DNA of 64,000 nt from Arcuatula senhousia (Eukaryota > Mollusca > Bivalvia > Mytilida > Mytilidae): assembly GCA_963971305.1 (NCBI GenBank), contig OZ020304.1:1426001-1490000 (forward strand), in the 5' to 3' direction. A model generated the notes under the pieces. It was given only the letters and a program-made list of their open reading frames with translations. It was not told where the DNA came from and did not search any database. A program made the position numbers and the translations under genes. Shown here piece after piece: positions 12,338 to 22,404 of this stretch (its first letter is position 1; every line of letters begins with the position of its first letter).

Positions 12338-13010
12338 TTTATTAGTCCCCTATCAACAAAAGCTGAAGGCTTCTTTAGGTTTGCGCTCTGACCGTCCCTC
12401 TGTCTGTCGGTCAGACTGTCGTATGCCTCAGTTTTCAACACTTTTTTTCTGTAGACAGTTGTAGATGATGATCTGACTTTTGGTTTGTAAATTCTAACAT
12501 TATGAGTAACAGATTAAGCTTAGGTTTTTTTTCTCTCTGCAGAAATTTTACAGGAGTACTTGCCCTTTGAACAATAAAAAAATCTGTCAAAGTAAAAAAT
12601 GGCCGGATTTTGTTAAACAAGGAAGTAGGTGAGAGACGTACCTGAAATCGTATCCCACGTTATGAGACCCAACCCTGATGCTGTATACCAAATATCAAGT
12701 GGCTGTTATTAGTAGTTGCTGAGAAAACTGTTACGAAAATTTCTTCCCCGCCCGCACACCGCCTGCCGCCTGCCCGACATTCACCATTTTATAACCCGGA
12801 TTTTTCACTTCGTGAAATCCGGCCAAAAATGACTGAAATTTCAGTTATCGGCACTTTTTCGTTAATGCTTGCAGATAATTACTAGATCGAGTTTATGTGT
12901 TGTTTTGTTTCACTAATTAATTGTTTATCAGAATAACCAAATGTTTTACAATTAAAACACTGAAATATTGGGCTGGTAGCGGTTTGCAATACTCTCAGAA
13001 TGCATTTTTT
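12338..13010 (+). repeat. GTCCCCTA...GGTAG-type interspersed repeat, short copy
   Basis: Starts with TTAGTCCCCTATC, followed by the TTTGCGCTCTGACCGTC and CTGTCTGTCGGTC blocks. It ends with GGGCTGGTAGCGG and TTTGCAATACTCTCAGAATGC. The same beginning and end recur in the longer copy at 13848-16200. The interior differs in length. Confidence 0.65.
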
Positions 13011-13321
13011 TCAACAAAATGTGAATACAAAGTTTATCAAATTTTGCAAATGTGGCAATCAATTTAGATTATATTTAGGCCTACTTCAAAGGAAAAGTGG
13101 ATCAGGTGTACACCTCCACCTACAAATAACAAAATATGTGTTTTGTTCGGTGCACTTCATTAGAGCGAATTGACATTTCAATTGAACGAGAAAAAAGTTT
13201 CATTTGAGCGAAAAAAAATTCATTTGAGTGATTTCTTACAGGTAAATTACAGGTAAATTTTGTTTTTACAGGTAATAATTACGATTATTTTCATTTGTAC
13301 CATAGAGTTAATCATTTTTAG

Positions 13322-13816
13322 TTAGTAAGTTAGTTATTGCTTTACTCCCAAGCAGCACGATTTCGGCTATATCCGGGAGATGAACATGAAAGTGGTGATA
13401 CAATGAACATGAAATGATGATGAAGTGGAGAAAATGGGGACACAAGGCCAATCGGAAAAGGAGTGATTGGTAGGGACGGGAAATTTAGACTCCTGCATGG
13501 GGATCCTACGGGTCCTACTCTTGCCGAGACCTGCAGCAGGGTTCTTTAATGTGCGAGGAATTACGTGACATTTTTTCCCAACACGATGCACCACTATGGT
13601 TTGCGGTCAGGTTTTCCGCATTATCGCCTGACGACCCCGCATCTCTCGATGTCAGGGCTGCCCCATTCAACCACGTGGGGCACACATCCCAGTCGCTTAG
13701 TGGGCAAAGCGGCCTGACCCGATGTCAGGTTTCTGATCGCTCTTTAGTGGACTTTTACCGACAAGCTAATATTAGCGCTGCTGTGGGCCTATTCGCCACC
13801 CGGAACCCGAACGGGT
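13322..13816 (-). mobile_element. SINE-like repeat with a (TAAC)n tail, reverse orientation
   Basis: Reverse-complemented, it begins with a GGCGAATAGGCCCACAGCAG block and includes CCTGACCGCAAACCATAGTGG. It ends GGGAGTAAAGCAATAAC followed by a short TAAC-type tail. The 5' and central blocks match the element at 44297-44796, which ends in an ACTC tail instead. Related 3' fragments with GTTA runs are at 34141-34345 and 34360-34500. No protein frame is convincing. Confidence 0.6.
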
Positions 13817-13847
13817 AAGTTATTCATATATAGATAGAAGTTATATG

Positions 13848-16200
13848 TCCCCTACCGGCGAAAGCCGAAGGGGACTATAGGTTTGCGCTCTGTCCGTCTG
13901 TCTGTCCGTCTGTCTGTCTGTCCGTCTGTCACGCCTCAGTTTTCCGCACTTTTTTTCTAAACGCTTATAGATAATGAACTGATTTTTGGTATGTGAGTTA
14001 ACCTTGATGAGTTACAGATCAAGTTTGAGTTTCGTGCCGGTCCACAATTTTTTATGGGAGTTATGGCCCTTTGAACTTTGAAAATTCACTAAAATACCAG
14101 TTTTCCGCACTTTTTTTCTAAACGCTTATAGATAATGAACTGATTTTTGGTATGTAAGTTTACCTTGATGAGTTACAGATTAAGTTTGAGTTTCGTGCCG
14201 GTCCAAAAATTTTTATGGGAGATATGGCCCTTTGAACTTTGAAAATTCACTAAAATTTCAGTTTTCTGCACTTTTTTCTAAACGCTTATAGATAATGAAC
14301 TGATTTTTAGCTCACCTGGACCAAAGGTCCAGGTGAGCTATTACCATCACTTGGCGTCCGTCGTCGTCGTCTGTCGTTATCTGTTAACAATTTTTCAAAA
14401 ATCTTCTCCTCTGAAACTACTGAACAGAATTTAATGTCCTGCACCAAACTTGTGTTTCGATTTTTGATTGGTCAAAAAAACATGGCCACCATTACTAAAA
14501 ATAGACCAGGGGGGTCAGACTACTGTTTTTGGCTTGTAAATCAAAAAGTATAAGAGATAGATGAAATCTGATGCCATCCTACTGCTTCAGCATCAAAAGT
14601 TCTACAAAAGTCTCCATTTGGTCAAAGTTGTCAGATGATCCCTTATAGGGGTTACAGCCCCTTAAACGTGAAAAATAGCGTTTTTGCATGTTTTTGGCCT
14701 ATAGAATGAAAACTATTGTAGATAGAGAAAAGCTGTTGCTTGCTTAAATGTTCAGCTCATTAAGCTCTACACAAGTCTCCATAGAGTCGAAGTTGTCAGA
14801 TGACCCCTTAAAGGGGTTATAGCCCCTTAAAGGCGAAAAATAGTTTTTTTGGCCTTTAGAATGAAAACTATTGTAGATAGAGAAAAGCTGTTGCTTGCTT
14901 AAATGTTCAGCTCATTAAGCTCTACAAAAGTCTCCATAGAGTCGAAGTTGTCAGATGACCCCTTATAGGGGTTACAGCCCCTTAAAGGCGAAAAATAGTG
15001 TTTTTGGCCTATAAAATGAAAACTATTGCAGATAGAGAAAAGCTGTTGCTTGCTTAAATATTCAGCTCATTTAGCTCTACAAAAGTCTTCATAGGGTCAA
15101 AGTTGTCAAATGACCCCTTAAGGGGTCACAGCCCCTTAAAGACGAAAAATAGTGTTTTTGGCCTATAAAATGAAAACTATTGCAGATAGAGAAAAGCTGT
15201 TGCTTGCTTAAATGTTCAGCTCATTTAGCTCTACAAAAGTCTCCATAGGGTCAAAGTTGTCAGATGACCCCTTATAGGGGTTACAGCCCCTTAAAGGCAA
15301 AAATAGTGTTATTGGCTTTTAGAATGAAAACTATTGCAGATAGAGAAAAGCTGTTGCTTGATTAAATGTTCACTCATTTAGCTCTACAAAAGTCTTCATG
15401 GGGTTGAAGTTGTCAGATGACCCCCTATAGGGGTTACAGCCCCTTAAAGGCAAAAATAGTGTTATTGGCTTTAAGAATGAAAACTATTGCAGATAGAGAA
15501 AAGATGTTGCTTGCTTAAATGTTCAGCTCATTTAGCTCTACAGAAGTCTTCATAAGGTCAAAGTTGTCAGATGATCCCTTATAGGGGTAACAGCCCCTTA
15601 AAGGTTTGAAAAATAGTGTTGTTTCATGTGTTTGGTCTATAGAATGAAAACTATTGCAGACAGAGAAAAGCTGTTTCTTGCTTAAATGTTCAGCTCATTT
15701 AGCTCTACAAAAGTCTCCATAGGGTTGAAGTTGTCTGATAACCCCTTATAGGGGTTACAGCCCCTTAAAAGTTGCATAATAGTGTTTTTGATTACATGTA
15801 TTTAGAATGAAAACTATTGCAGATTGAGAAAAGCTTTTCCATGCTTAAACATTCAGCTCATTTAGCTATACAAAAGTCTTCATAGGGTTGACATCAAGAC
15901 CAGGTGAGCGATTCAGGCTCCTGGGAGCCTCTTGTTGGTATGTGAGTTTACCTTGATAAGTTACAGATCAAGTTTGAGTTTCGTGCCGATCCACAAATTT
16001 TAATGGGAGATATGGCCCTTTGAACTTTGAACATCTATTGCATTTTTCTTTTCTAAACTTTTTTTATTGTTCCTTGTAGATAATAAACTGATCAAGTTTA
16101 GGTATTCATTTGTTTGACAAATTGTTACCAGTGACTGAAATATGAGGCCGGTAGGGGACTAAGTATTGTTTTGCAATACTCTCAGAATGCTTGTTCATAT
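13848..16200 (+). repeat. GTCCCCTACCGG...CCGGTAGGGGAC interspersed repeat, interrupted by a nested element
   Basis: The beginning (TCCCCTACCGG) and end (CCGGTAGGGGACTA, about 16147-16160) are inverted copies of one another. Inside are three 161-bp tandem units (CAGTTTTC at 13937, 14098 and 14259). The third is split by the foldback-ended repeat at 14309-15936. After the insertion the unit resumes with GGTATGTGAGTTTACC. A (TCTG/TCCG)n run lies near 13890-13930. Confidence 0.75.
14309..15936 (+). repeat. Foldback-ended interspersed repeat, copy 2 (nested)
   Basis: Begins with the hairpin AGCTCACCTGGACC-aaa-GGTCCAGGTGAGCT and ends GGCTCCTGGGAGCCTCTTGTT. Inside are about eight monomers of ~155 bp; for example GAAAAGCTGTTGC recurs at 14727, 14882, 15037 and 15191. 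The insertion point is defined by the uninterrupted sister units of the host repeat, which read GAACTGATTTTTGGTATG without a break. No coding frame. Confidence 0.85.
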
Positions 16201-16739
16201 AAAGATAGAACAAATATGCAAACAATATGTTTATTAAAATAATATTTCACATGCTAAAAGAATATAACAATGTCAGATGAAGGAATAACCATCAAATAAA
16301 AGACACTTTTTTCCTTTATAGGTTTCTGTCCGCTTCAAATCCATGTTCAACATATCTTAATATTGACTAAATAAAAAGGGAATTTAAAACAATATTACAG
16401 CACTTTATTCCATATTTAGCCATGCATGTACAGTATATCCCCCCCCCCAAAAAAAAAAACCAAGCATGCATGAAGTAAAATGTCTGGGTACAATGCATGT
16501 ACATCATTACCGTGATTACCAGCAGTCAAATGAAATTTCATACTTAATACCCGACATGTTAAATCAGTATTCCTTAAAAAATTCTTACTTCTTTCATAGT
16601 AGATAATAAGCGTTTGGCCCAATTTTATAGGAGTGCCTTGCACATTTCGTGTGCTGACAAAATGATGTAACATGCCATTTGGGGGTAGGGAATTTTAGAT
16701 GTTATCAAACCTGATTTCTTGTATGGTGTATTTAATTAT

Positions 16740-17440
16740 ACCCCACGCAACGAAGTTGCGAAGGGTATAATGTTTTTGGTAAATAAATGGTAGGTGAAGC
16801 CACATTTAAAAGGTAAAACAAAATATGAAATATAAATAAATAAAACCTTTAAAACAAATAAAAACTAAATATAATGTTTTTGACTGGTCCGTCCGTCCGT
16901 CCGTCCGTCCGTCCGTCTGTGATCAAAGTTTGTAATCGCAACTCCTCTTAAACTACTGAACAGAATTTAACGAAACTTGGTATGCAAGAAGTACACCATA
17001 TGTAGTTGTGCATATTACAAGGAATTTTTGATCAGCAAATTTTTTTGGGAGTTATGGCCCTTTGGACTTAGAAATTTACAGAAAATCATGATTACAGTTT
17101 GTAATCGCAACTCCTCTTAAACTACTGAACAGAATTTAACGAAACTTGGTATGCAAGAAGGACACCATTTGTAGTTGTGCATATTACAAGGAATTTTTGA
17201 TCAGCAAATTTTTTTTGGAAGTTATGGCCCTTTGGACTTAGAAATTTGCAGAAAATCATGATTACAGTTTGTAATCGCAACTCCTAATAAAGTTCTGAAC
17301 AGATTTAACGAAACTTGGTATGCAAGAAGGACACCATATGTAGTTGTGCATATAACCAGGAATTTTCGATCCCCAAATTTTTGTTGGGGTTATGGCCCTT
17401 TGGACTTAGAAATTTGACATAACTTTGTTATGATGTATGT
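16740..17440 (+). repeat. Interspersed repeat with three ~170-bp tandem units
   Basis: Opens with CCCCACGCAACGAAGTTGCGAAGGG, which contains the small palindrome GCAACGAAGTTGC, and a (GTCC)n run at about 16889-16918. Then come three units starting GTTTGTAATCGCAACTCC at 16928, 17097 and 17267. The Polinton is inserted about 165 bp downstream. Confidence 0.8.
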
Positions 17441-17598
17441 ATTCAAATACTTGCACATTCACTTTTACAATCATTCAATATTATTGATTCCTGTAGCTCG
17501 ATACTAATTCCTCAAGGATAACATTGATAGTCCAATAGCCGAACGCGAGGGGTATGTGAGCGTGCTCACTAAGGTTCTTTCATTGAAAAAGATATTTA

Positions 17599-17604
17599 CA
17601 TAAT
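17599..17604. repeat. Left target-site duplication (CATAAT) of the Polinton
   Basis: CATAAT abuts the outermost base of the left inverted repeat and is repeated exactly at 30820-30825. Six-base duplications are the rule for Polinton/Maverick integrases. Confidence 0.95.
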
Positions 17605-17734
17605 AGTAGTGTCAAAATGACAATTCTGCCCCAATGCAGAAATCCTGCATAGAAATCCCAATCCCGACGGCCAAATGCAAACGGACGGCATTCCTATTGA
17701 GCATAGGGTAAATACAAGAATTATGGCTTTCGTA
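17605..17734 (+). repeat. Left terminal inverted repeat (130 bp)
   Basis: AGTAGTGTCAAAATGACAAT... matches the reverse complement of 30690-30819 apart from a short difference where the left reads AGGGTAAATAC and the right reads AGGTAAAATAC. Identity stops abruptly after ATGGCTTTCGTA, four codons into the polymerase gene. The repeat therefore carries the presumptive promoter, the leader and the start codon of the outermost gene. Confidence 0.96.
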
Positions 17735-20700
17735 AAGAGCATAAGTCAGGTCACCCCACAGGAAAGTGGGGATAAGGACACCTTAAAGAGAGGTGTGCCC
17801 CAGATTGAAATAAATAAAAGGATGGAATCCAATAGTAATAAGATGGATCACTTTCAGGATTTCTTCCTGGAGAATGAGCAAGATTTGGAAGATAGCCCCC
17901 CAGCCCCAACCCCCCAAAGGCAGCAGCAGTGCTGCAAAGCCCCCAACCTGACGCAGATGGATGAGCATACCCAGATGTGTCAAAATTGCGGTGCGAAGTC
18001 AATGAAGCCGCGATTTGAGCATCAACCAGATGGGGAGCAGAAAACCACATGCGGCGTCTCACTCAAGAGGAAGAAGGGGCAGTTCTGCAAGAGCAAGCCC
18101 TGGAAGGATGGCCTCTGCTGGAGGCATAGCCAGCAACCACACCGGCAGGAGGAGGAGGAGATCATTCCAGTCGAGGGTAAGATGGTGGTCAAAGAGACCA
18201 TGAAGACCCTCCGTCAAATAGCTAAGGATGAGGGTCTGAGGGGGGTCAGCAGAAAGAACAAGGAGGCCTTGGTGAAGCTCATCGAGGAGAAAACCACCCG
18301 TAAATTTGCCCGCCAGGAAGTCTTCACCAAGAAGCAGCTCAAAGCGCTGGCAAAGAATCGCGGCCTCACCAAATACTCCCAGCTCAAGAGAGACGATCTG
18401 CTCCATCTGGTGGAAGAGAATATCAAAAATGCCCCAGTCGAGGAGGAGATCAAAATCATTGATATGCGGGAAGCTCTGAATGGCGTATTTGGCACGGCCG
18501 TCATCAAACCTTTGAAGCCGCATGACGTAGCCACGTTTTTCAAGCTAAGTCAGAGTACGATCTCCACCACCATCTCCGATGCGCTTACCCAAAAGAGGGG
18601 ATTGAAGGTCCACTTAGTGCTTTTTGTGGAGATGGTGAAAACGAGCCTCGCGAAAGGGGAGAATATCTACGTCACCACTCCTTTCAGATCACGGACGACA
18701 ATGCTCGTGGAATCTGACGACCTTGATCAGGAGATTTCGATCATGGTGGAGAAGGTTAAGGAAAGTATGGCAAAGTATATGCGCGAAGGGAGCGGATGGA
18801 CTTTCAGCAGCGTCGAGAAGCTAGAAATCCACTTCGACAAATTCAAGCCGCTCAAGGGGGCTTCCTTCATACCGACCCCATCAGCACTCGCGAAAAAGAA
18901 GGCAATCATCAACGTGAAAAATGAGGATCAGGAGTGCTTCAAGTGGGCTATCCTCTCCGCGCTTCATCATGAGGAGGTGGATCAGAAACATGCCAATCGC
19001 CCCAGTCAGTATGCGAAGTGGGAGAATGAGCTAAAATTTGAAGGCATCGACTTCCCGGTTTCGCTCAAGGCGATTGATAAATTCGAGAGGCAGAATGCCT
19101 CCATCAACGTCAACGTCTTTGGCTTCGATGGCGTCAAGAAGGGTGAGGATGAGGAAGAGGATCTCCAGGTATATCCCCTGAAGATTTCGAAAAATACGGG
19201 CTCCACCCACGTAGATCTTCTCTTTCTGAAGCACGAATACAAGCAGCACTACTGCTGGATCAAGAGCCTCTCGCGTCTTTTGACCGCACAGGTCACAAAT
19301 CACGATGGGCAAGCATACTTCTGCCGCAGATGCCTCTCCCACTTTACGAGGCAGGATCTTCTCGACGATCACTTAGAATATTGCAGCCAGAAGGATGCCA
19401 TCAGGATCGAGATGCCGGAGGAAGGATCCGCCATAGCCTTTCACAACCACAAGAAGCAGATGAGAGTCCCATTCGCGATCTATGCGGACTTTGAATGCTT
19501 CACGGAGAAGATCGATACTTGCCAGCCCGATCCGACCAAGTCCTACACGAAGCAGTATCAGCAGCACCGACCATCAGGTTTCTGCTATTGCGTGAAGTAT
19601 GCCCACGGCGACTACAAGGAATCGGTCGTCTACTGCGGGGAAGATGCGGCTAAGAAATTCGTCCAGTGCATTGAAGAGGAAGTGCAGATGATCAGCAAGA
19701 TATGCAAGGAGAAGAAGTCGATGGTGATGAGCGACGAGGACAAGGTAAGCTTCGAAGCAAGCATGCACTGCCACATTTGCGGGGGTGAATTGGAAGGGGA
19801 TAAGGTCCGGGATCACGACCATCTCACCGGGAAGTATCGGGGCGCGGCACACAACCAGTGCAATCTAGATTTTCAGCTTCCGAAGCACGTGCCCATCCTC
19901 TTGCACAATCTGAGTGGGTACGATGCCCATCTTTTTGTGAAGGAATTCAAGGGAGGGAAGATCACCTGCATCCCCAATACGGACGAAAAATATATCAGCT
20001 TCTCAAAGCAGCTAGACGATGGTCTGGAAATGAGATTCATCGACTCGTGCAGATTCATGCTCAGCTCCCTCGAAAATCTGGCAAAGAATCTCACACCCGA
20101 TAAATTCAAGGCGGTTAGGGAATGCTTTGGCGACAGATATGAGCTGATGATTAGGAAGGGGGTCTATCCCTACGATTACGCCGATGGACCTGCCAAGCTT
20201 GAGGAGACCCAGCTCCCACCCAAGGAAGCTTTCTTTAGCACACTCACCGGTGAGCATATCAGTGATGAGGACTATGCGCACGCTCAGAAGGTCTGGGAGG
20301 CCTTTGAGTGCAAGACCCTGCGAGATTATCACAATCTTTACCTAGAATCCGACGTGGCCATACTGGAGGATATCTTCGAGGATTTCAGGGATATCTGCAT
20401 GGGAAACTATGGGCTCGATCCTGCCCACTACTTCACATCCCCAGGGCTAGCCTACGATGCCGCCCTTAAAACCACCGGCGTCAGATTGGAGCTGCTCTCC
20501 GATCCAGACATGCTCCTGATGTTCGAGAGGGCAACCAGAGGGGGCGTCGCCATGATCTCCCATCGCCACGGCAAGGCTAATAATCCCTACATGACCGACT
20601 ACGATAGCTCCCAACCCACCAAATATCTCACCTACCTCGACGCCAACAATCTCTACGGTTGGGCGATGGCACAGCCCCTTCCCACGGGAGACTTCGAGTG

Positions 20701-21853
20701 GATGGAACCGGAGGAGATCGAGAAGGTCTTGGAGTATCCTGACGATCACGAGTACGGAGCCATGGTGGAATGCGATCTGGAATATCCGCAAGATCTTCAC
20801 GACGCCCATAACGACTACCCTCTCGCGCCAGAAAACGTGGAAATCGACAAGGTGCGCAAGCTCGTGCCTCATCTGGGCAAGCGCGAAAAATATACCCTCC
20901 ATTATCGAAATCTCAAGCTCTTCTTATCGATGGGCATGAAGCTCGTCAAAGTCCATCGCATCATAGGATTCAGGCAATCCCCCTGGCTCAAGTCGTATAT
21001 CGAGCTGAATACGAAGCTCCGAGCCGCAGCCAAGACCGACTCCGAGAAGGAATTTTTCAAGCTGATGAATAATTCGGTCTTCGGCAAGACGATGGAGAAT
21101 ATCCGAAAGCGCGTCGACGTCAGGCTAGTCACAACCGAAAAGCAGGCCCTGAAGCTGGTGGCCAAGCCCAACTTCGATCGTCGAGTCGTCTTCACCGAGA
21201 ATCTAGCAGCCGTCCATATGAAGAAGACCAAGCTCAAGTTCGATAAGCCCGTCTACCTAGGAGCGTGCATCTTGGATATCTCGAAGCTCCTGATGTACGA
21301 CTTCCACTACGGATTCGTGAGAAAGACGTACGGCGATAAGGCCCGGCTGCTCTTCACCGACACAGACAGCTTAGCCTACGAAATTCAGACCGCCGACTTC
21401 TACAAGGATATCGCACCACACGTCCAGGAAAAATTCGATACGTCCAACTATCCGGCCGTGCATCCCTCCGACATCCCCACTGGCGTGAATAAGAAGATCA
21501 TCGGAAAATTCAAGGACGAGTGCGGCGGCAAGACCATGACCGAATTCGTGGGGCTCCGGGCAAAACTATACGCCTTCAAGATGGACGACGGTAAGGCTAC
21601 GAAGAAGGCGAAGGGAGTCACCAAGAGCGTCATCAAGCGCAGCATCGCCTTCGAGGACTACAAGCGCTGCCTCGACACCCAGCAGGAGATCCATCGCCCG
21701 ATGAATATCATCCGGAGCCATCTCCACCAGATCTACACGGAGCAGATCAACAAGATCGCTCTCTCCGCCAAAGATGACAAGCGCCACATCCTCCCCGATG
21801 GCATCAGCACCCTCGCTCACGGACACTATCGAATCACTCACGGCAGCAAGTGA
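17723..21853 (+). CDS. polB: Protein-primed family B DNA polymerase of Polinton type
   Basis: About 1376 aa from ATG 17723. An in-frame ATG at 17675 gives 16 more residues, but the right repeat copy of that leader has a TAA, so 17723 (MAFV) is preferred. Order of parts: an N-terminal Cys/His module (about 41-135, with MDHFQDFFLEN) shared with the gene at 25140; two SAP/HeH-like helical motifs (about 158-235); a conserved linker (KKAIINVKN); a C2H2-like finger (from Cys534); Exo I YADFE (Asp589, Glu591); an HNH/endonuclease-VII-like insert CHICGG...RDHDHLTGKYRG (about 683-712); Exo II HNLSGYD; Exo III Y..YLESD; PolA DANNLYG (Asp973); PolB KLMNNSVFGK (Lys1113); PolC TDTDS (Asp1213). All catalytic acids are present. 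It should copy the element by protein priming at the inverted-repeat ends. It lacks the TAAATG start motif of the internal genes. Confidence 0.95.
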   Translation: MAFVKSISQVTPQESGDKDTLKRGVPQIEINKRMESNSNKMDHFQDFFLENEQDLEDSPPAPTPQRQQQCCKAPNLTQMDEHTQMCQNCGAKSMKPRFEHQPDGEQKTTCGVSLKRKKGQFCKSKPWKDGLCWRHSQQPHRQEEEEIIPVEGKMVVKETMKTLRQIAKDEGLRGVSRKNKEALVKLIEEKTTRKFARQEVFTKKQLKALAKNRGLTKYSQLKRDDLLHLVEENIKNAPVEEEIKIIDMREALNGVFGTAVIKPLKPHDVATFFKLSQSTISTTISDALTQKRGLKVHLVLFVEMVKTSLAKGENIYVTTPFRSRTTMLVESDDLDQEISIMVEKVKESMAKYMREGSGWTFSSVEKLEIHFDKFKPLKGASFIPTPSALAKKKAIINVKNEDQECFKWAILSALHHEEVDQKHANRPSQYAKWENELKFEGIDFPVSLKAIDKFERQNASINVNVFGFDGVKKGEDEEEDLQVYPLKISKNTGSTHVDLLFLKHEYKQHYCWIKSLSRLLTAQVTNHDGQAYFCRRCLSHFTRQDLLDDHLEYCSQKDAIRIEMPEEGSAIAFHNHKKQMRVPFAIYADFECFTEKIDTCQPDPTKSYTKQYQQHRPSGFCYCVKYAHGDYKESVVYCGEDAAKKFVQCIEEEVQMISKICKEKKSMVMSDEDKVSFEASMHCHICGGELEGDKVRDHDHLTGKYRGAAHNQCNLDFQLPKHVPILLHNLSGYDAHLFVKEFKGGKITCIPNTDEKYISFSKQLDDGLEMRFIDSCRFMLSSLENLAKNLTPDKFKAVRECFGDRYELMIRKGVYPYDYADGPAKLEETQLPPKEAFFSTLTGEHISDEDYAHAQKVWEAFECKTLRDYHNLYLESDVAILEDIFEDFRDICMGNYGLDPAHYFTSPGLAYDAALKTTGVRLELLSDPDMLLMFERATRGGVAMISHRHGKANNPYMTDYDSSQPTKYLTYLDANNLYGWAMAQPLPTGDFEWMEPEEIEKVLEYPDDHEYGAMVECDLEYPQDLHDAHNDYPLAPENVEIDKVRKLVPHLGKREKYTLHYRNLKLFLSMGMKLVKVHRIIGFRQSPWLKSYIELNTKLRAAAKTDSEKEFFKLMNNSVFGKTMENIRKRVDVRLVTTEKQALKLVAKPNFDRRVVFTENLAAVHMKKTKLKFDKPVYLGACILDISKLLMYDFHYGFVRKTYGDKARLLFTDTDSLAYEIQTADFYKDIAPHVQEKFDTSNYPAVHPSDIPTGVNKKIIGKFKDECGGKTMTEFVGLRAKLYAFKMDDGKATKKAKGVTKSVIKRSIAFEDYKRCLDTQQEIHRPMNIIRSHLHQIYTEQINKIALSAKDDKRHILPDGISTLAHGHYRITHGSK

Positions 21854-21881
21854 GCTGAGGCACCTCCCCTCCCCTCCGCAT

Positions 21882-21953
21882 TTAGCAGGCTCTGACGGGT
21901 GCGGATGCCCATCCCACACTTAGCAGGCTCTGACGGGTGCGGATGCCCATCCC
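21882..21953 (+). repeat. Two 34-bp direct repeats in the polB-protease spacer
   Basis: TTAGCAGGCTCTGACGGGTG plus 14 further bases occurs at 21882-21915 and again, identically, at 21920-21953, separated by four bases. It lies in the 3' untranslated part of polB and ends 30 bases before the protease start. Function is unknown; it could be replication slippage or a 3'-end signal. Confidence 0.85.
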
Positions 21954-21974
21954 TCCTCATCTACATTTGGCATA

Positions 21975-21986
21975 TCTAGATAAATG
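21975..21986 (+). promoter_or_regulatory. Start-site motif TCTAGATAAATG (protease)
   Basis: Matches the TATAGATAAATG consensus shared by internal genes of the element, with the ATG being the protease start codon. Confidence 0.6.
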
Positions 21987-22397
21987 AGCAGCATACGCGT
22001 GCACGGCTTCCTCCTCCCCCACAAGCCCCTCTCCAACGTAGAGCTTGAGGAAGCCGCCTCAGCCCTAGGCATCCCTCGATTCAGAGGAATATTCATGCGC
22101 GATGCCTTGCCTCCCAGCCCCCAGCCCATCGAATGTGGTATCCTGAATCACGACGATAGCGATGGCCCCGGCACGCACTGGACGTGCTGGTATAAGAGCG
22201 GAAGATTCAAAGTCTACTTCGATCCTTACGGCCTGCCTCCGCCCGACGAGATGATCGACTATCTGCGGCCGGAGATTCGATATAATACTGATGAAATTCA
22301 GCGGCGCGGCGACGTGGTCTGCGGACACTTTTGCCTGCATGTCCTGAAGCTCCTTTCGGAAGGTCGGACGCTTGAAGACGTAATCTTTGGACTATAG
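21984..22397 (+). CDS. Adenain-like maturation cysteine protease
   Basis: 137 aa, shorter than adenoviral adenain (about 200 aa) and in the range of Polinton proteases. Catalytic His65 lies in GTHWTCWY, the acidic residue is Asp80 in VYFDPYG, and the nucleophile is Cys113 in VVCGHFC. This is the H-D-C order and spacing of the C5/Ulp1-like fold. The protease would cut virion precursors after Gly-Gly type sites; candidate sites are visible in the small proteins encoded at 26754 and 29176. It starts within a TAGATAAATG motif, and its stop TAG lies inside the start motif of the next gene (four bases between stop and next ATG). Confidence 0.9.
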   Translation: MSSIRVHGFLLPHKPLSNVELEEAASALGIPRFRGIFMRDALPPSPQPIECGILNHDDSDGPGTHWTCWYKSGRFKVYFDPYGLPPPDEMIDYLRPEIRYNTDEIQRRGDVVCGHFCLHVLKLLSEGRTLEDVIFGL

Positions 22398-22404
22398 ATA
22401 AATG
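22393..22404 (+). promoter_or_regulatory. Start-site motif TATAGATAAATG (fibre-like gene)
   Basis: Exact consensus. TAG of the motif is the protease stop and ATG is the start of the next gene. Confidence 0.65.

Noticed and set aside
17675..17722. Upstream ATG giving a 16-residue longer polymerase (MQTDG...)
   Set aside because: The same leader in the right inverted repeat has an in-frame stop, and the two end genes agree from MAFV onward; the longer start is probably leader sequence.
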